Assembly: GCA_946555465.1 (NCBI GenBank)
Contig: CAMNST010000004.1
Location: 1 to 64,000 of the forward strand
From: an uncultured Clostridia bacterium
GTDB taxonomy: Bacteria > Bacillota > Clostridia > Oscillospirales > Acutalibacteraceae
Direction of reading: 5' to 3'
DNA: 64,000 nt
The notes beneath the pieces are model-generated. The model did no database searches and was not told the origin of the DNA. It saw nothing but the letters and a program-made list of their open reading frames with translations. Shown piece after piece: positions 53,101-61,532 of the stretch. Every line of letters starts with the position of its first letter. The stretch's first letter is position 1. Both the position numbers and the translations under genes were made by a program.

Positions 53101-55045
53101 TTCTCAGAGTGTTACCAGATATAATAATCTTTATAAAGCATATAAAGGTCTTGAAGTTAAAGATGTTAATGTTACCTTTAATTATAAGGATGCAGCAGGT
53201 AAAGATACTTCAACTGTACTTTCAGCAAAATACGGTACATCTCTGAACAAGGCAGATGTTGATGCTATTCAGGTACCGCAGTATATTGTTGATAACTACA
53301 CATATACATTTAAGGGATGGACTCCTGAAGTTAGTTATTCACCATTAAATGAAACAAGTGTTGTTTCTTACACCGCAGTTTATGACAGCGTATTGAACAA
53401 AGCAGACTGGGATGCATTCAATACAGCAAAGGCTCAACTCCTTGGCAGACTTCAAGACAAAGTATTTGCTTCAAGTCTTCTTACATCAGTAAGCGAGTCT
53501 ATTGAAACATTAAGTTATTTCTATTATACAGATGCTCAGAAAGAAGCAACCATGGCTGATGCACAGGCTGCTATTGATGCGCAGACAGCAACCATGAATT
53601 CTCTTAAAGACAGTCTTGTTGCTGCAGATCTTACAGTTGATGCTGCTAAGGCTCTTGTTGAAATGAATAACGATATCAAATCTCAGGACAGAGACAGATA
53701 TGACCTTTCAACATTTGACTTCACATATGAAGAAGAAGTTCAGGTTGCAGGTCAGACTGTAATTGGTATTGTTTATGATACCCAGACCAAACTTGACACT
53801 GCTATTGCAAACGCTCTTAACGGTTTAACTCCTATGGAGTATACTGTAAAGGTAAACGATGTTGAAGTAGGCAAATTTGCTTTCGGCACAACAATCACAG
53901 TTAATGCTGACGGTCAACTTGGTGCAGGCACAAAGAACGTTGCATGGTACTACAGTTACGGTGCTCCTTCAACAAATAATGAAATGACAGCACCCAAGTA
54001 TTCAAAGACAGATGTTTCATATGAATTTGTTGTAAAAGGTAATACCGAACTTACAACTGTTTCTGCAGAATCAGACGGACAGTGCTTTGCAGTTAAATTT
54101 GTAAGCAAGGCCGGCAACGCAAAAGCATTTGACATTAAGTATACAGATGCAGACGGTAATCTTGTAATGCCTGAAGCACCCGGATATGCTTACTTTACAT
54201 TCAGCGGTTACAGCAATGGCAAGAATGCCGGCGATGTAATCAATGTTACTGCTGATACAACAATCTTCGCAAATTATAAGGCTAAGGAATCAGAAGACAG
54301 CAAGTACACAATCTCATTCTTTGAAGGCTATGATAGTTTTGACTTCGTAGAACCTACAAGCGAAAATGTTTATTCTTATAATGAACTTGTTTCTCTTGAA
54401 AGTCCGGACGCATATTGCTGGGCAAGTGCAAGTACTATTTATGATGATGACGGAAACTGGACTTATGCTTATAAACTCCTTGCTTATGGTTCATCATACT
54501 CATTCTATGCTTGTCAGTCATTTGACTCTGCTGACGGAAATGGCTTAGTTGCTCTCAGCAAAGATGACTATGAGCGCATCTTGGGTACAGAATATAATGA
54601 GACTAAGATGGCAACATTCTATGATGGTCAGGGCAATATTATTGCAGGAACCGGCAACCAGTATGACGGATATGTATATCCGGATGCTGTAGCAACTGTT
54701 TCAGTTCTTGAAAATGTTGTTCCGATTTATAATTCAAGCAATAAATTTGAAAAATTCTCAATGATTGGTACTTTCACTCTTCCAGAAGGTTACACAATGG
54801 TTGAAGCAGGTATGCTCTTCACAACTGAACTCGGTGCTGATCTTCAACTTGAGAATGATAGCATTGTTCGTATGAAGTCTTCTAAGTACACAGTTGGTAA
54901 CCAGTTTGTAATCAATGTTAAAGCACCTGCAAGCGGTGCAGCAGTAGAATTTGACTATTGTGCATATGCAATCGTTAAGGATGCAAACGGTAAGACTATA
55001 CCGCTCTATTCAACAACTCAGACAGGAACAACTGCAGGATTTTAA
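50177..55045 (+). CDS. Giant secreted surface protein with FIVAR-like and InlB-like repeats
   Basis: A 1622-residue protein. The signal peptide spans residues 1-33 (KRILSVFLAVLMMVTS, then MAFSASA|AD). Following parts, in order: a FIVAR-like helical repeat (about 35-110), a Trp/Tyr-rich beta domain (110-330), several FIVAR-like helical repeats (330-650), a beta domain (about 680-920), an InlB/MucBP-like strand (VNVTFNYKDAAGKD through YTFKGWTPEVS, near 1010-1060), more such repeats to about 1380, and a C-terminal beta domain. No LPxTG, S-layer or dockerin motif is visible, so the attachment is unclear. Proteins of this type bind surface glycans. The frame beginning at 50138 is not used. The ribosome site is AAGGAGG above 50177. 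Confidence 0.85.
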   Translation: MKTKVSKRILSVFLAVLMMVTSIPMMAFSASAADNTEASLRAAMKSFETKMSQTGTTTYTNTLAAYDAYVEAKATLDAVTYGSASVNYANAATKLENAVKAMQPWTPYKGTAVPSFYEDSTGGDYDAVYKDGVHAANLLYSPQVVNGNRTVSSGIPGVTLEIWQPTSTVMLYDGETTPAMPILLLGQKSTTNGRNLFQLYPSKPASADANENFAMVDEYWRTHGGKANRTHNWTWSYVDTSSEYAEVLATAGTPGNNKLTFTNNSNIFSRTYYWASGANSMKFIGGENLTGYSQSYVVDWRHTTGDQANDFYNTATTYPIYVINYKALRDQISTTLAALREMDFANYDEGGIRTVVAAIDSALALDPNSYFTNVTDAQASVKNCADAIKNATEAIKNAQTTANADAYKQMRTAISNSKAAFDKTNNDKIYTDASWSDFETAYVAARNIMANLPSTLYTNADAAATAASNLSTAFGNLDPVKQKVDASSLTAVIEEFFAYDNIFTPESYEAALAVINAAKIAVWGSVENYPAPGNLPDDSEEAQQLVAEWTQKVKDAIKSLRLSMSVRVSLADGSRMSFEDARVLEDLVKNNKSDYVDYPTYQKALSDADAYVRTVAETDFTNFDNQYNEYTAQVQKLVNAYNTLLEGKSFVKLPDGTLSKTGAMITMQDLTSSDNGATSITFSYNNSGVVIKTTHDAATIKYGNAQVKYSVGIKDLDNNMLDSISIHATAPTIGGNNAKNHISGSGPQSYSTPKSLTTDQLETYKAIIDYNNFSLSNIRYTGQEDNWNVKRILTTQDGTAITDASVAESMDLTGILGTTDGKSADPGHGGVFAKSADGSTPGIVNISADLNYHVEATEKQTLTESTVPVSTTYNIGSKGDTYFGAVAIWNCQNFTNWSAYDYVTSATNNEPINTSVTVVDISNLVDLCELCDPILDEVERDGHKYTDITYNAFTKALREAKTPMNYTQLSASQILSQSVTRYNNLYKAYKGLEVKDVNVTFNYKDAAGKDTSTVLSAKYGTSLNKADVDAIQVPQYIVDNYTYTFKGWTPEVSYSPLNETSVVSYTAVYDSVLNKADWDAFNTAKAQLLGRLQDKVFASSLLTSVSESIETLSYFYYTDAQKEATMADAQAAIDAQTATMNSLKDSLVAADLTVDAAKALVEMNNDIKSQDRDRYDLSTFDFTYEEEVQVAGQTVIGIVYDTQTKLDTAIANALNGLTPMEYTVKVNDVEVGKFAFGTTITVNADGQLGAGTKNVAWYYSYGAPSTNNEMTAPKYSKTDVSYEFVVKGNTELTTVSAESDGQCFAVKFVSKAGNAKAFDIKYTDADGNLVMPEAPGYAYFTFSGYSNGKNAGDVINVTADTTIFANYKAKESEDSKYTISFFEGYDSFDFVEPTSENVYSYNELVSLESPDAYCWASASTIYDDDGNWTYAYKLLAYGSSYSFYACQSFDSADGNGLVALSKDDYERILGTEYNETKMATFYDGQGNIIAGTGNQYDGYVYPDAVATVSVLENVVPIYNSSNKFEKFSMIGTFTLPEGYTMVEAGMLFTTELGADLQLENDSIVRMKSSKYTVGNQFVINVKAPASGAAVEFDYCAYAIVKDANGKTIPLYSTTQTGTTAGF

Positions 55046-55062
55046 GAAGGGAGGAGTTAATT

Positions 55063-55224
55063 ATGAAGAAATTTTATGAAGAGCCAATAATGGAAGTTCG
55101 TAATTACGTACTCCCGGTAAATAGTTCAGTAATGACGTCGGAGCCGGATTTAGGTGACGGTGATGACTTCGACCCATTGAATCCTAAAAGCAATGGTGGC
55201 GAAAAAAGCAACTATTTCAATTAA
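55063..55224 (+). CDS. 53-residue acidic protein encoded directly after the surface protein
   Basis: A small frame with an excellent ribosome site (GGGAGGAG, 55049-55056) 17 bp after the surface-protein stop and before the operon terminator. The product opens MKKFYEEPIMEVRNYVLP, continues through a Ser/Thr stretch and an Asp-rich centre (DLGDGDDFDPLNP), and ends NYFN. There is no signal peptide or membrane helix. The opening resembles, from memory, the MKKxYExPxIEV small proteins seen widely in gut Clostridia and Bacteroides, whose function is unknown. I cannot name a function. Confidence 0.8.
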   Translation: MKKFYEEPIMEVRNYVLPVNSSVMTSEPDLGDGDDFDPLNPKSNGGEKSNYFN

Positions 55225-55236
55225 TATAACTTACAG

Positions 55237-55275
55237 AAAAGGGTTATGTGTTTTGCACATAGCCCTTTTAATTTT
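55237..55275 (+). terminator. Terminator of the surface-protein operon
   Basis: A 14-bp stem AAAAGGGTTATGTG / CACATAGCCCTTTT (one T-G pair) with loop TTTTG, followed by AATTTTT. Confidence 0.9.
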
Positions 55276-55321
55276 TACCGGATTTAATAATAAACTAATT
55301 CTAAAACATATGAATTGTTGT

Positions 55322-55350
55322 TTGACTTATTATAATTTATATATTATTAT
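55322..55350 (+). promoter_or_regulatory. Promoter of the aromatic operon
   Basis: TTGACT (55322-55327), 17-bp spacer and TATTAT (55345-55350). The leader to tyrA is only about 27 nt, too short for a T-box or attenuator. Confidence 0.75.
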
Positions 55351-55383
55351 ATATATAATTATTATCTGTGGAAGTGTATACTT

Positions 55384-56211
55384 ATGAATATTTTGATTGT
55401 CGGACTTGGGCTTATAGGTGCAAGTTTTGCAAAGGCATTAAAGAAAAACACGTCACATCACATTATGGGCTGGAACAGAACCGAAACCGTTTCGCTTCGT
55501 GCTGTTGAAGACGGTGTTATAGATGAAACGGGAAATATTGAAGATTTAATTCCAAAAGCGGATGTAAGCATAATAAATTTTTATCCAAAGGCTATAGTTC
55601 CTTTTGTTCTTGAACACCGAAATTTGTTTAAGAAAAACAGCATCGTTACGGATTCCTGTGGTATTAAAACAAAAATATGCCGCCGTCTTGAAAAAGAAGA
55701 TTTCAATTTCTTCTTTATAGGCGCGCATCCTATGGCGGGTCGAGAGGTAAGCGGTTATGACAATTCACTGGCAACATTGTTTGACAATGCTTCATTTATC
55801 TGTACACCCTCTGAAGATACTCCGAGATATATTACAGATGCACTTGTTGGTCTTGCCCGGGAAACGGGCTTTGCCAGAACGGTTGTAACAACGCCGGAAC
55901 ATCATGATGAAATGATTGCATTTACTTCGCAGATTGCTCATGTTCTTGCCTGCTCATATGTTTTGTCGCCGCTTGCGCCGTATCATGCGGGCTATTCGGC
56001 AGGCAGTTACAGAGATGTAAGCCGTGTTGCAAGAATAAATGCAGATATGTGGACAGAACTTTTTATAGATAACAAAGATGCACTTGTTCGGGAAATTGAT
56101 GATTTGGTATCAAATCTTATGAAATTTAAATACTGCATTGTTAACGGAGATGAAAAGGATCTTCACGAACTTATGGAAAAAGGCAATAAAATCAAAGAGG
56201 AAATCGGATAA
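55384..56211 (+). CDS. tyrA: Prephenate dehydrogenase
   Basis: A 275-residue enzyme with the NAD site VGLGLIGASFAKALK (residues 5-19), IGAHPMAGREVSGYD near 114 and the helical C-terminal domain (AFTSQIAHVLACSYV, SAGSYRDVSRVA). It oxidises prephenate to hydroxyphenylpyruvate for tyrosine. No ACT domain, so tyrosine feedback is not visible. First gene of a five-gene operon; one-base overlap with aroB. Confidence 0.92.
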   Translation: MNILIVGLGLIGASFAKALKKNTSHHIMGWNRTETVSLRAVEDGVIDETGNIEDLIPKADVSIINFYPKAIVPFVLEHRNLFKKNSIVTDSCGIKTKICRRLEKEDFNFFFIGAHPMAGREVSGYDNSLATLFDNASFICTPSEDTPRYITDALVGLARETGFARTVVTTPEHHDEMIAFTSQIAHVLACSYVLSPLAPYHAGYSAGSYRDVSRVARINADMWTELFIDNKDALVREIDDLVSNLMKFKYCIVNGDEKDLHELMEKGNKIKEEIG

Positions 56212-57260
56212 TGAAAAAACTCAGAGTTAATGTAAACGAAGGTTATGACATTTTAATTGAAAAAGGGCTTTTGAGCCGTGCCGGCGAACTTGTAAAAAAT
56301 GTTTTAAACGGCAAAAAGATAATGATTATCAGCGATACAAATGTGTATAAGATTTATGGTGAACGCATAAAAGAATCGCTGGAAGAGCAGAATTATCAGG
56401 TTTATACATACATTTTTGAAGCGGGCGAGAGTTCAAAAAAGCCGGAAACTGTTATTGATATGGTTAAATTTATGGCAGATATGCAACTTACAAGGGTTGA
56501 CGGCGTTGTGGCTCTCGGCGGCGGTGTCTGCGGAGATATGGCAGGCTTTGCGGCAGCAATATATTTGAGAGGAATAAAATTTGTTCAGATTCCCACCTCT
56601 CTTTTAGCACAGGTTGATTCATCAGTAGGCGGAAAAACAGCAGTTGATTTGCCGCAGGGAAAAAATCTTTGCGGTGCTTTTCATCAGCCGTCTCTTGTTA
56701 TCATTGACCCTGATACGCTTGATTCGCTCAGTGCGCATTATTTCAATGACGGAATGGGTGAGGTTATAAAATACGGCTGTATAAAATCTTCTTCGCTTTT
56801 TGACAGACTTGAAAATGAAAATCCGAAAGATTTCATTGAAGATATGATTTTTGAAAGCCTTGATATAAAACGCGAAATCGTTGAAAATGACGAAAAAGAA
56901 CATGGTGAGAGAGCACTTCTTAATTTCGGGCATACATGCGGTCATGCCATTGAAAAACTGTGGAATTTTGAAACGGTAAGCCATGGTGAGGCAGTCGGTA
57001 TAGGGATGGCTATGATAAGCCGCGTTGGCGAAGATATCGGTGTGACCGAAAAAGGCACGCATGACAGAATAATAAAACTTCTTGAAAAATTTGATATGAA
57101 AACCGGTGACACCCATTCAATTACGGAAATAATTGAAGCAATGGGCAGTGATAAAAAAAGAGCAGGTGAGCATATTAAATTTATTATGCTGAAAAAAATC
57201 GGAGAGAGTTTTATAAATCCGGTTTCAATGCAGGATATATCCAATATTTTCGGAGTATAA
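56211..57260 (+). CDS. aroB: 3-dehydroquinate synthase
   Basis: A 349-residue enzyme with the NAD site ALGGGVCGDMAGFAA near 100, QVDSSVGGKTAVDLP near 137 and the metal ligands in NFGHTCGHAIEKL near 240 and VSHGEAVGIGM. Second step of the shikimate pathway. It overlaps tyrA by one base and is followed 4 bp later by aroA. Confidence 0.96.
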   Translation: MKKLRVNVNEGYDILIEKGLLSRAGELVKNVLNGKKIMIISDTNVYKIYGERIKESLEEQNYQVYTYIFEAGESSKKPETVIDMVKFMADMQLTRVDGVVALGGGVCGDMAGFAAAIYLRGIKFVQIPTSLLAQVDSSVGGKTAVDLPQGKNLCGAFHQPSLVIIDPDTLDSLSAHYFNDGMGEVIKYGCIKSSSLFDRLENENPKDFIEDMIFESLDIKREIVENDEKEHGERALLNFGHTCGHAIEKLWNFETVSHGEAVGIGMAMISRVGEDIGVTEKGTHDRIIKLLEKFDMKTGDTHSITEIIEAMGSDKKRAGEHIKFIMLKKIGESFINPVSMQDISNIFGV

Positions 57261-57264
57261 ATTA

Positions 57265-58467
57265 ATGAGTAAAGTTCAGATTAAACCTTCAGAATTAAAT
57301 GGAAAAGTAATTATTCCGCCTTCAAAATCTGCGGCACACAGAGCACTGATATGTTCCTTTCTGGCCGGCGGAGGAAATGTTTCACCGATAATTGAGTCAA
57401 ACGATATGAAAGCAACTGTGGGCGTTTTAGAATCACTTAAAAACGGAGAAAAAATGCTTGATTGCATTGAAAGCGGTTCAACAATGCGTTTTATGATTCC
57501 TGTTGCTGCTGCGCTCGGAAGAGATGTAACCTTTATCGGTCGGGGAAGTCTTTTGCCGCGAACAATCGGTGAATACCTTGAACTTCTTCCAAAACATGGT
57601 GTTTCGGTTGAAAGCAACGGGTTTTTGCCGCTTAAAATAAGCGGATGTTTAGAAAACGGAAGTTTTGAAGTAAACGGAGATGTAAGCAGCCAGTATATCA
57701 CAGGTCTGCTGCTTGCACTTGCTACTCTCGAGGGCGATAGTGCAGTTATTTTAAAAACACCCCTGCAGTCAAAACCATATGTTAATATGACGGTTAAGGT
57801 TATGGCGGATTACGGTGTAAAAGTTGCCGAAACAGATTTTGGCTATCTCATTCACGGCGGTCAGAAATTTAAGAAACTTGATTATATTGTTGAGGGTGAC
57901 TGGTCACATGCTGCATTTTTTCTTGTTGCTGGTGCAATCGGCGGGGATGTAACCGTCAGCGGCCTTGATATGAATACAACACAGGGCGATAAAGCAATCA
58001 TTGATGTTCTTGAAAAGTTTGGTGTAGAAGTTGAAACGGGCGAAAACAGTGTTCATGTAAAAGAAAGCAGACTGCACGGTGCGGATATTGATGCAGGAAA
58101 TATTCCGGATTTAGTTCCGATTATTGCTGTTCTTGCCGCTTTTTCAGAGGGCAAAACGGTAATCAGCGGTGCTGAAAGACTGCGTTTTAAAGAGTCAGAC
58201 AGAATAAAAAGTGTGGTTGATAACCTTAAACTTATGGGTGCAGATGTTTCTGAAACTGCTGATGGAATGGTTATTCACGGCGGTAAAGAATTGAAAGCCG
58301 CCGAATTAAAGGGTTATAACGACCACAGAATTGTTATGTCATTCTCAGTTGCAGCACTTTTTCTTGACGGTATGACAACTATTGATGATGCTTACAGCAT
58401 AAATAAGTCATATCCTGAATTTTTTGATGATTATAATAGCATAGGAGGTAATGCGGATGTCTTCTGA
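57265..58467 (+). CDS. aroA: 5-enolpyruvylshikimate-3-phosphate synthase
   Basis: A 400-residue EPSP synthase. PPSKSAAHRALICSF near residue 17 carries the substrate lysine, GSTMRFM near 73 lies at the EPSP site, and RFKESDRI near 312 is the glyphosate-site block. The 96-100 region (SLLPRTIGE) differs from the class I LP(G)NAGTA loop, which suggests a class II-like enzyme. The stop lies 11 bp inside aroC. Confidence 0.94.
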   Translation: MSKVQIKPSELNGKVIIPPSKSAAHRALICSFLAGGGNVSPIIESNDMKATVGVLESLKNGEKMLDCIESGSTMRFMIPVAAALGRDVTFIGRGSLLPRTIGEYLELLPKHGVSVESNGFLPLKISGCLENGSFEVNGDVSSQYITGLLLALATLEGDSAVILKTPLQSKPYVNMTVKVMADYGVKVAETDFGYLIHGGQKFKKLDYIVEGDWSHAAFFLVAGAIGGDVTVSGLDMNTTQGDKAIIDVLEKFGVEVETGENSVHVKESRLHGADIDAGNIPDLVPIIAVLAAFSEGKTVISGAERLRFKESDRIKSVVDNLKLMGADVSETADGMVIHGGKELKAAELKGYNDHRIVMSFSVAALFLDGMTTIDDAYSINKSYPEFFDDYNSIGGNADVF

Positions 58468-59533
58468 AATCGGTAAAAATATAAAACTTTCTGTGTTTGG
58501 CGAAAGCCACGGCGAAGCAATAGGCTGCGTTATTGACGGTTTGCCCCACGGAATAAAACTTGATATGAACGAAATTTATGTCGATATGGCGAGACGTGCT
58601 CCGGGAAAAGACAAAACTGCCACTCCAAGGCTTGAAAAGGATATTCCGCATATTCTTTCCGGTATTCTTGATAATGTAACAACCGGTGCGCCGCTTGCTG
58701 TGATGATTGAAAACACAAATACCAAAAGCGGTGATTACTCAAATCTTATGACTGTTCCGAGACCGTCTCACAGTGATTATCCTGCCTATGTAAAATATGA
58801 CGGAAATAATGATATCCGCGGCGGCGGTCATTTCAGCGGACGGCTTACAGCACCTGTTGTTTTTGCCGGTGCTGTGGCAAAACAGATTTTAAAGCAAAAA
58901 GGAATAACAATCGGTGCCCATATAACGAAAATAGGGGATGCTGTTGACGAAAAATTTGATAAGAACAATATAGATAAAGCACTGCTTGAAAAACTTTCTT
59001 TAAAAACATTTTCAACAATTAACGCTTCTGCCGAAGATGCAATGAGAGATGTAATTGAAAAAGCAAGAATGGACTGTGACAGTGTAGGCGGAATTATAGA
59101 ATGCGCGGCAATCGGTGTTCCTGTGGGAATAGGTGCAAATATGTTTTCAACCGTTGAAGGCAGGCTTTCACAGATTCTTTTCGGTATTCCTGCCGTTAAG
59201 GGTGTTGCGTTCGGTGCCGGATTTGACTTCGGCGGTATGACGGGTTCACAGGCAAATGACGGATACTGCATTAGGGATGGAAAGGTTGAATTAATTACAA
59301 ACAATAACGGCGGAATTGTGGGTGGAATGACAACATCTGCACCGATAGTTCTCAGTGTAGCAATAAAGCCAACACCGTCAATATCAAAGCCGCAAAAAAG
59401 CGTTAACCTTCAGACAATGAAGGATGAGGAACTTGTTGTTAAGGGGCGTCATGACCCGTGTATTGTTCCGCGTGCGGTGCCGGTTGTTGAGGCGGCAGTC
59501 GCTTTCGGAATACTTGATATAATGATGGATTAA
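58457..59533 (+). CDS. aroC: Chorismate synthase
   Basis: A 358-residue FMN enzyme. Landmarks: FGESHGEAIGCVIDGLP near residue 13, RPSHSDYPAYVKY, RGGGHFSGRLTAP near 121, and the C-terminal RHDPCIVPRAVPV near 330. It makes chorismate. The start at 58457 is 8 bp behind AGGAGG; ATG 58451 is too close. It overlaps aroA by 11 bp. Confidence 0.96.
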   Translation: MSSEIGKNIKLSVFGESHGEAIGCVIDGLPHGIKLDMNEIYVDMARRAPGKDKTATPRLEKDIPHILSGILDNVTTGAPLAVMIENTNTKSGDYSNLMTVPRPSHSDYPAYVKYDGNNDIRGGGHFSGRLTAPVVFAGAVAKQILKQKGITIGAHITKIGDAVDEKFDKNNIDKALLEKLSLKTFSTINASAEDAMRDVIEKARMDCDSVGGIIECAAIGVPVGIGANMFSTVEGRLSQILFGIPAVKGVAFGAGFDFGGMTGSQANDGYCIRDGKVELITNNNGGIVGGMTTSAPIVLSVAIKPTPSISKPQKSVNLQTMKDEELVVKGRHDPCIVPRAVPVVEAAVAFGILDIMMD

Positions 59534-59554
59534 TATATAAGGATTATTACAGTA

Positions 59555-60688
59555 ATGGATTTATTAGAACTCAGAAAAGAAATAGATGAAATTGACGAGC
59601 AACTGATTCCGCTTTTATTAAAGAGAATGCATGTTGCAGAAAATGTTGCAAAATATAAAATAGAGAACGGTCTGCCTGTTTTAAATGAGGAAAGAGAACA
59701 GCAGATTCTTGATAATGTTGCAAAAAAATGCGGTGAACAGGGTGATACAATTAAAACTGTTTTCAGTGCAACAATGGATGCTTCAAGAGCACTGCAGCAT
59801 AAAATTATAGGCGGCGGAAAAAGAATAAGAGAGACTATTGCTGATGCAAACCGTATGAAAGAACTTACTGCAAACGGCAAAACAGTTGCCTGCCAAGGTG
59901 TTGAAGGGGCGTACAGCGGTGTTACGGCAAATGCCCTTTTCCCGGATTCACCTGTTAAGTTTTACAGGCAGTTTGAGGATGTATTTGAGGCGGTAAACAG
60001 GGGTGATGCAAAATTTGGTGTTATTCCTGTTGAAAATTCAACAGCAGGTTCTGTTCATGAATCTTACGATTTAATTATGAAGTACAGATTTTATGTTGTT
60101 GGTGCATATGATTTAAAGATTGATCATTGTCTTTGCGCCAAAGCAGACACCAAGTATGAGGATATTACAGATATCTACTCTCACCCTCAGGCATTGTCTC
60201 AGTGCAACAATTTTCTTAAAAATTTTGATTTTACGGGTATAAACTATTCCAATACTGCTGCTGCTGCAAAATATGTTGCAGAATCAAAAAGAAATGATAT
60301 CGGGGTAATATGCTCTGAAAAAGCAGCAAAAGAATACGGATTAAAGATAATTAAAAAAAATATTCAGAACAATAATAATAACAGAACAAGGTTTATTGTT
60401 ATTTCAAAAGAACTTGTTATTACGGATAATGCAGATAAAATTTCTCTTATTTTTTCACTGCCGCATAAAACAGGTTCGCTTTACAGAGTGCTTGGAAGAT
60501 TTTCAATGTCGGGTCTCAGTTTAACAAAACTTGAATCAAGACCTATTGAGAATGCAGATTTCAGTTATCATTTTTATGTTGATATTTTGGGTAATGTTAA
60601 AGATCAGGTAACGCTTGATTTAATTTGCGCCCTTTCTGATGAACTGCCTGAATTTGAATTTTTAGGCAACTTTTTTGAACGAAAATAA
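59555..60688 (+). CDS. pheA: Bifunctional chorismate mutase/prephenate dehydratase
   Basis: A 377-residue P-protein: AroQ chorismate mutase (1-85, LLELRKEIDEIDEQLIPLL), prephenate dehydratase (about 108-285, CQGVEGAYSGVTANAL and VIPVENSTAGSV, catalytic TRF in NRTRFIV) and an ACT domain (about 300-377, HKTGSLYRVLG and the ESRP motif in TKLESRPI). The ESRP motif implies phenylalanine feedback. Last gene of the aromatic operon. Confidence 0.95.
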   Translation: MDLLELRKEIDEIDEQLIPLLLKRMHVAENVAKYKIENGLPVLNEEREQQILDNVAKKCGEQGDTIKTVFSATMDASRALQHKIIGGGKRIRETIADANRMKELTANGKTVACQGVEGAYSGVTANALFPDSPVKFYRQFEDVFEAVNRGDAKFGVIPVENSTAGSVHESYDLIMKYRFYVVGAYDLKIDHCLCAKADTKYEDITDIYSHPQALSQCNNFLKNFDFTGINYSNTAAAAKYVAESKRNDIGVICSEKAAKEYGLKIIKKNIQNNNNNRTRFIVISKELVITDNADKISLIFSLPHKTGSLYRVLGRFSMSGLSLTKLESRPIENADFSYHFYVDILGNVKDQVTLDLICALSDELPEFEFLGNFFERK

Positions 60689-60707
60689 TTAGTGCGGAGA
60701 TGAATTT

Positions 60708-61478
60708 GTGAAACAGCAAAAACGCCATCGGACAAATTTAATATCAAGTGTAATTCTGATTGTTATGGCTTGCCTGCTTGTGTTTTTGTCGGTAGTTTTA
60801 TATAATCACACAAGGCTGGAAATTCGGTTTGATACCTTGATTTTGTGGCTGAAAGAACTTGACGATGCAATAGTGGCGCTTGACAGCAATGTTGAAATCG
60901 TTTTATGCATTTTTGCTCTTTATATTGCCAAATGCCAACTTCCTATTCCAATGGGATTTTTGTGTGTTATATCCGGTATCGTGTTTCCTATAACGCAGGC
61001 GGTCGTAATAAATCTTGTTTTTACTGCCTTTTTCTTTACGGTAAAGTATTATGAGGGCAGATTTATCGGCGGCGGCTGGACCGGTATGATACTTGGAATA
61101 AAGCAACTTCATTTTATCAGAGACTGGATTCAGTTTAAGGGAAACGGAAATCCTTATGTGCTTTTTGTTTCAAGAATTGTACCGAGTATTCCGCTGGGTA
61201 TGGTATCAAAATACTATGGCTCTATGAAATATGATTTTGTTTATTATACCTGTCTGAGCCTTTTGGGATTTGCACCAAGACTGTTTATTTATACCAAAAT
61301 CGGATCGGCAATTTATAATCCGTTTTCGGTGCAGTTTATTGTTTTGCTTATGATTATTGTTGCATTTACAGGCATTTCAATAATCACCTTTAATGTTTTT
61401 TACGGAATTAAATCAAAACAGATGAATCAGACCCTTCTGATTTATTCCGAAAAAGAAAAATATAAAATTGTTCTTTAA
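60708..61478 (+). CDS. VTT/DedA (TVP38/TMEM64) family membrane protein
   Basis: A 256-residue membrane protein with about six hydrophobic segments. The VTT domain runs from about residue 75 to 215, with FVSRIVPSIPLGMVSKYYG (the conserved Arg-Pro element) near 158-176. The family is linked to lipid translocation and membrane homeostasis. Start is GTG 60708 behind GCGGAG. It may be read through from pheA. Confidence 0.83.
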   Translation: MKQQKRHRTNLISSVILIVMACLLVFLSVVLYNHTRLEIRFDTLILWLKELDDAIVALDSNVEIVLCIFALYIAKCQLPIPMGFLCVISGIVFPITQAVVINLVFTAFFFTVKYYEGRFIGGGWTGMILGIKQLHFIRDWIQFKGNGNPYVLFVSRIVPSIPLGMVSKYYGSMKYDFVYYTCLSLLGFAPRLFIYTKIGSAIYNPFSVQFIVLLMIIVAFTGISIITFNVFYGIKSKQMNQTLLIYSEKEKYKIVL

Positions 61479-61532
61479 CAGATTAAATAAGAACAATCAG
61501 AACCAACTGAAAAAAAGCAAGGAGAGAGAAAT

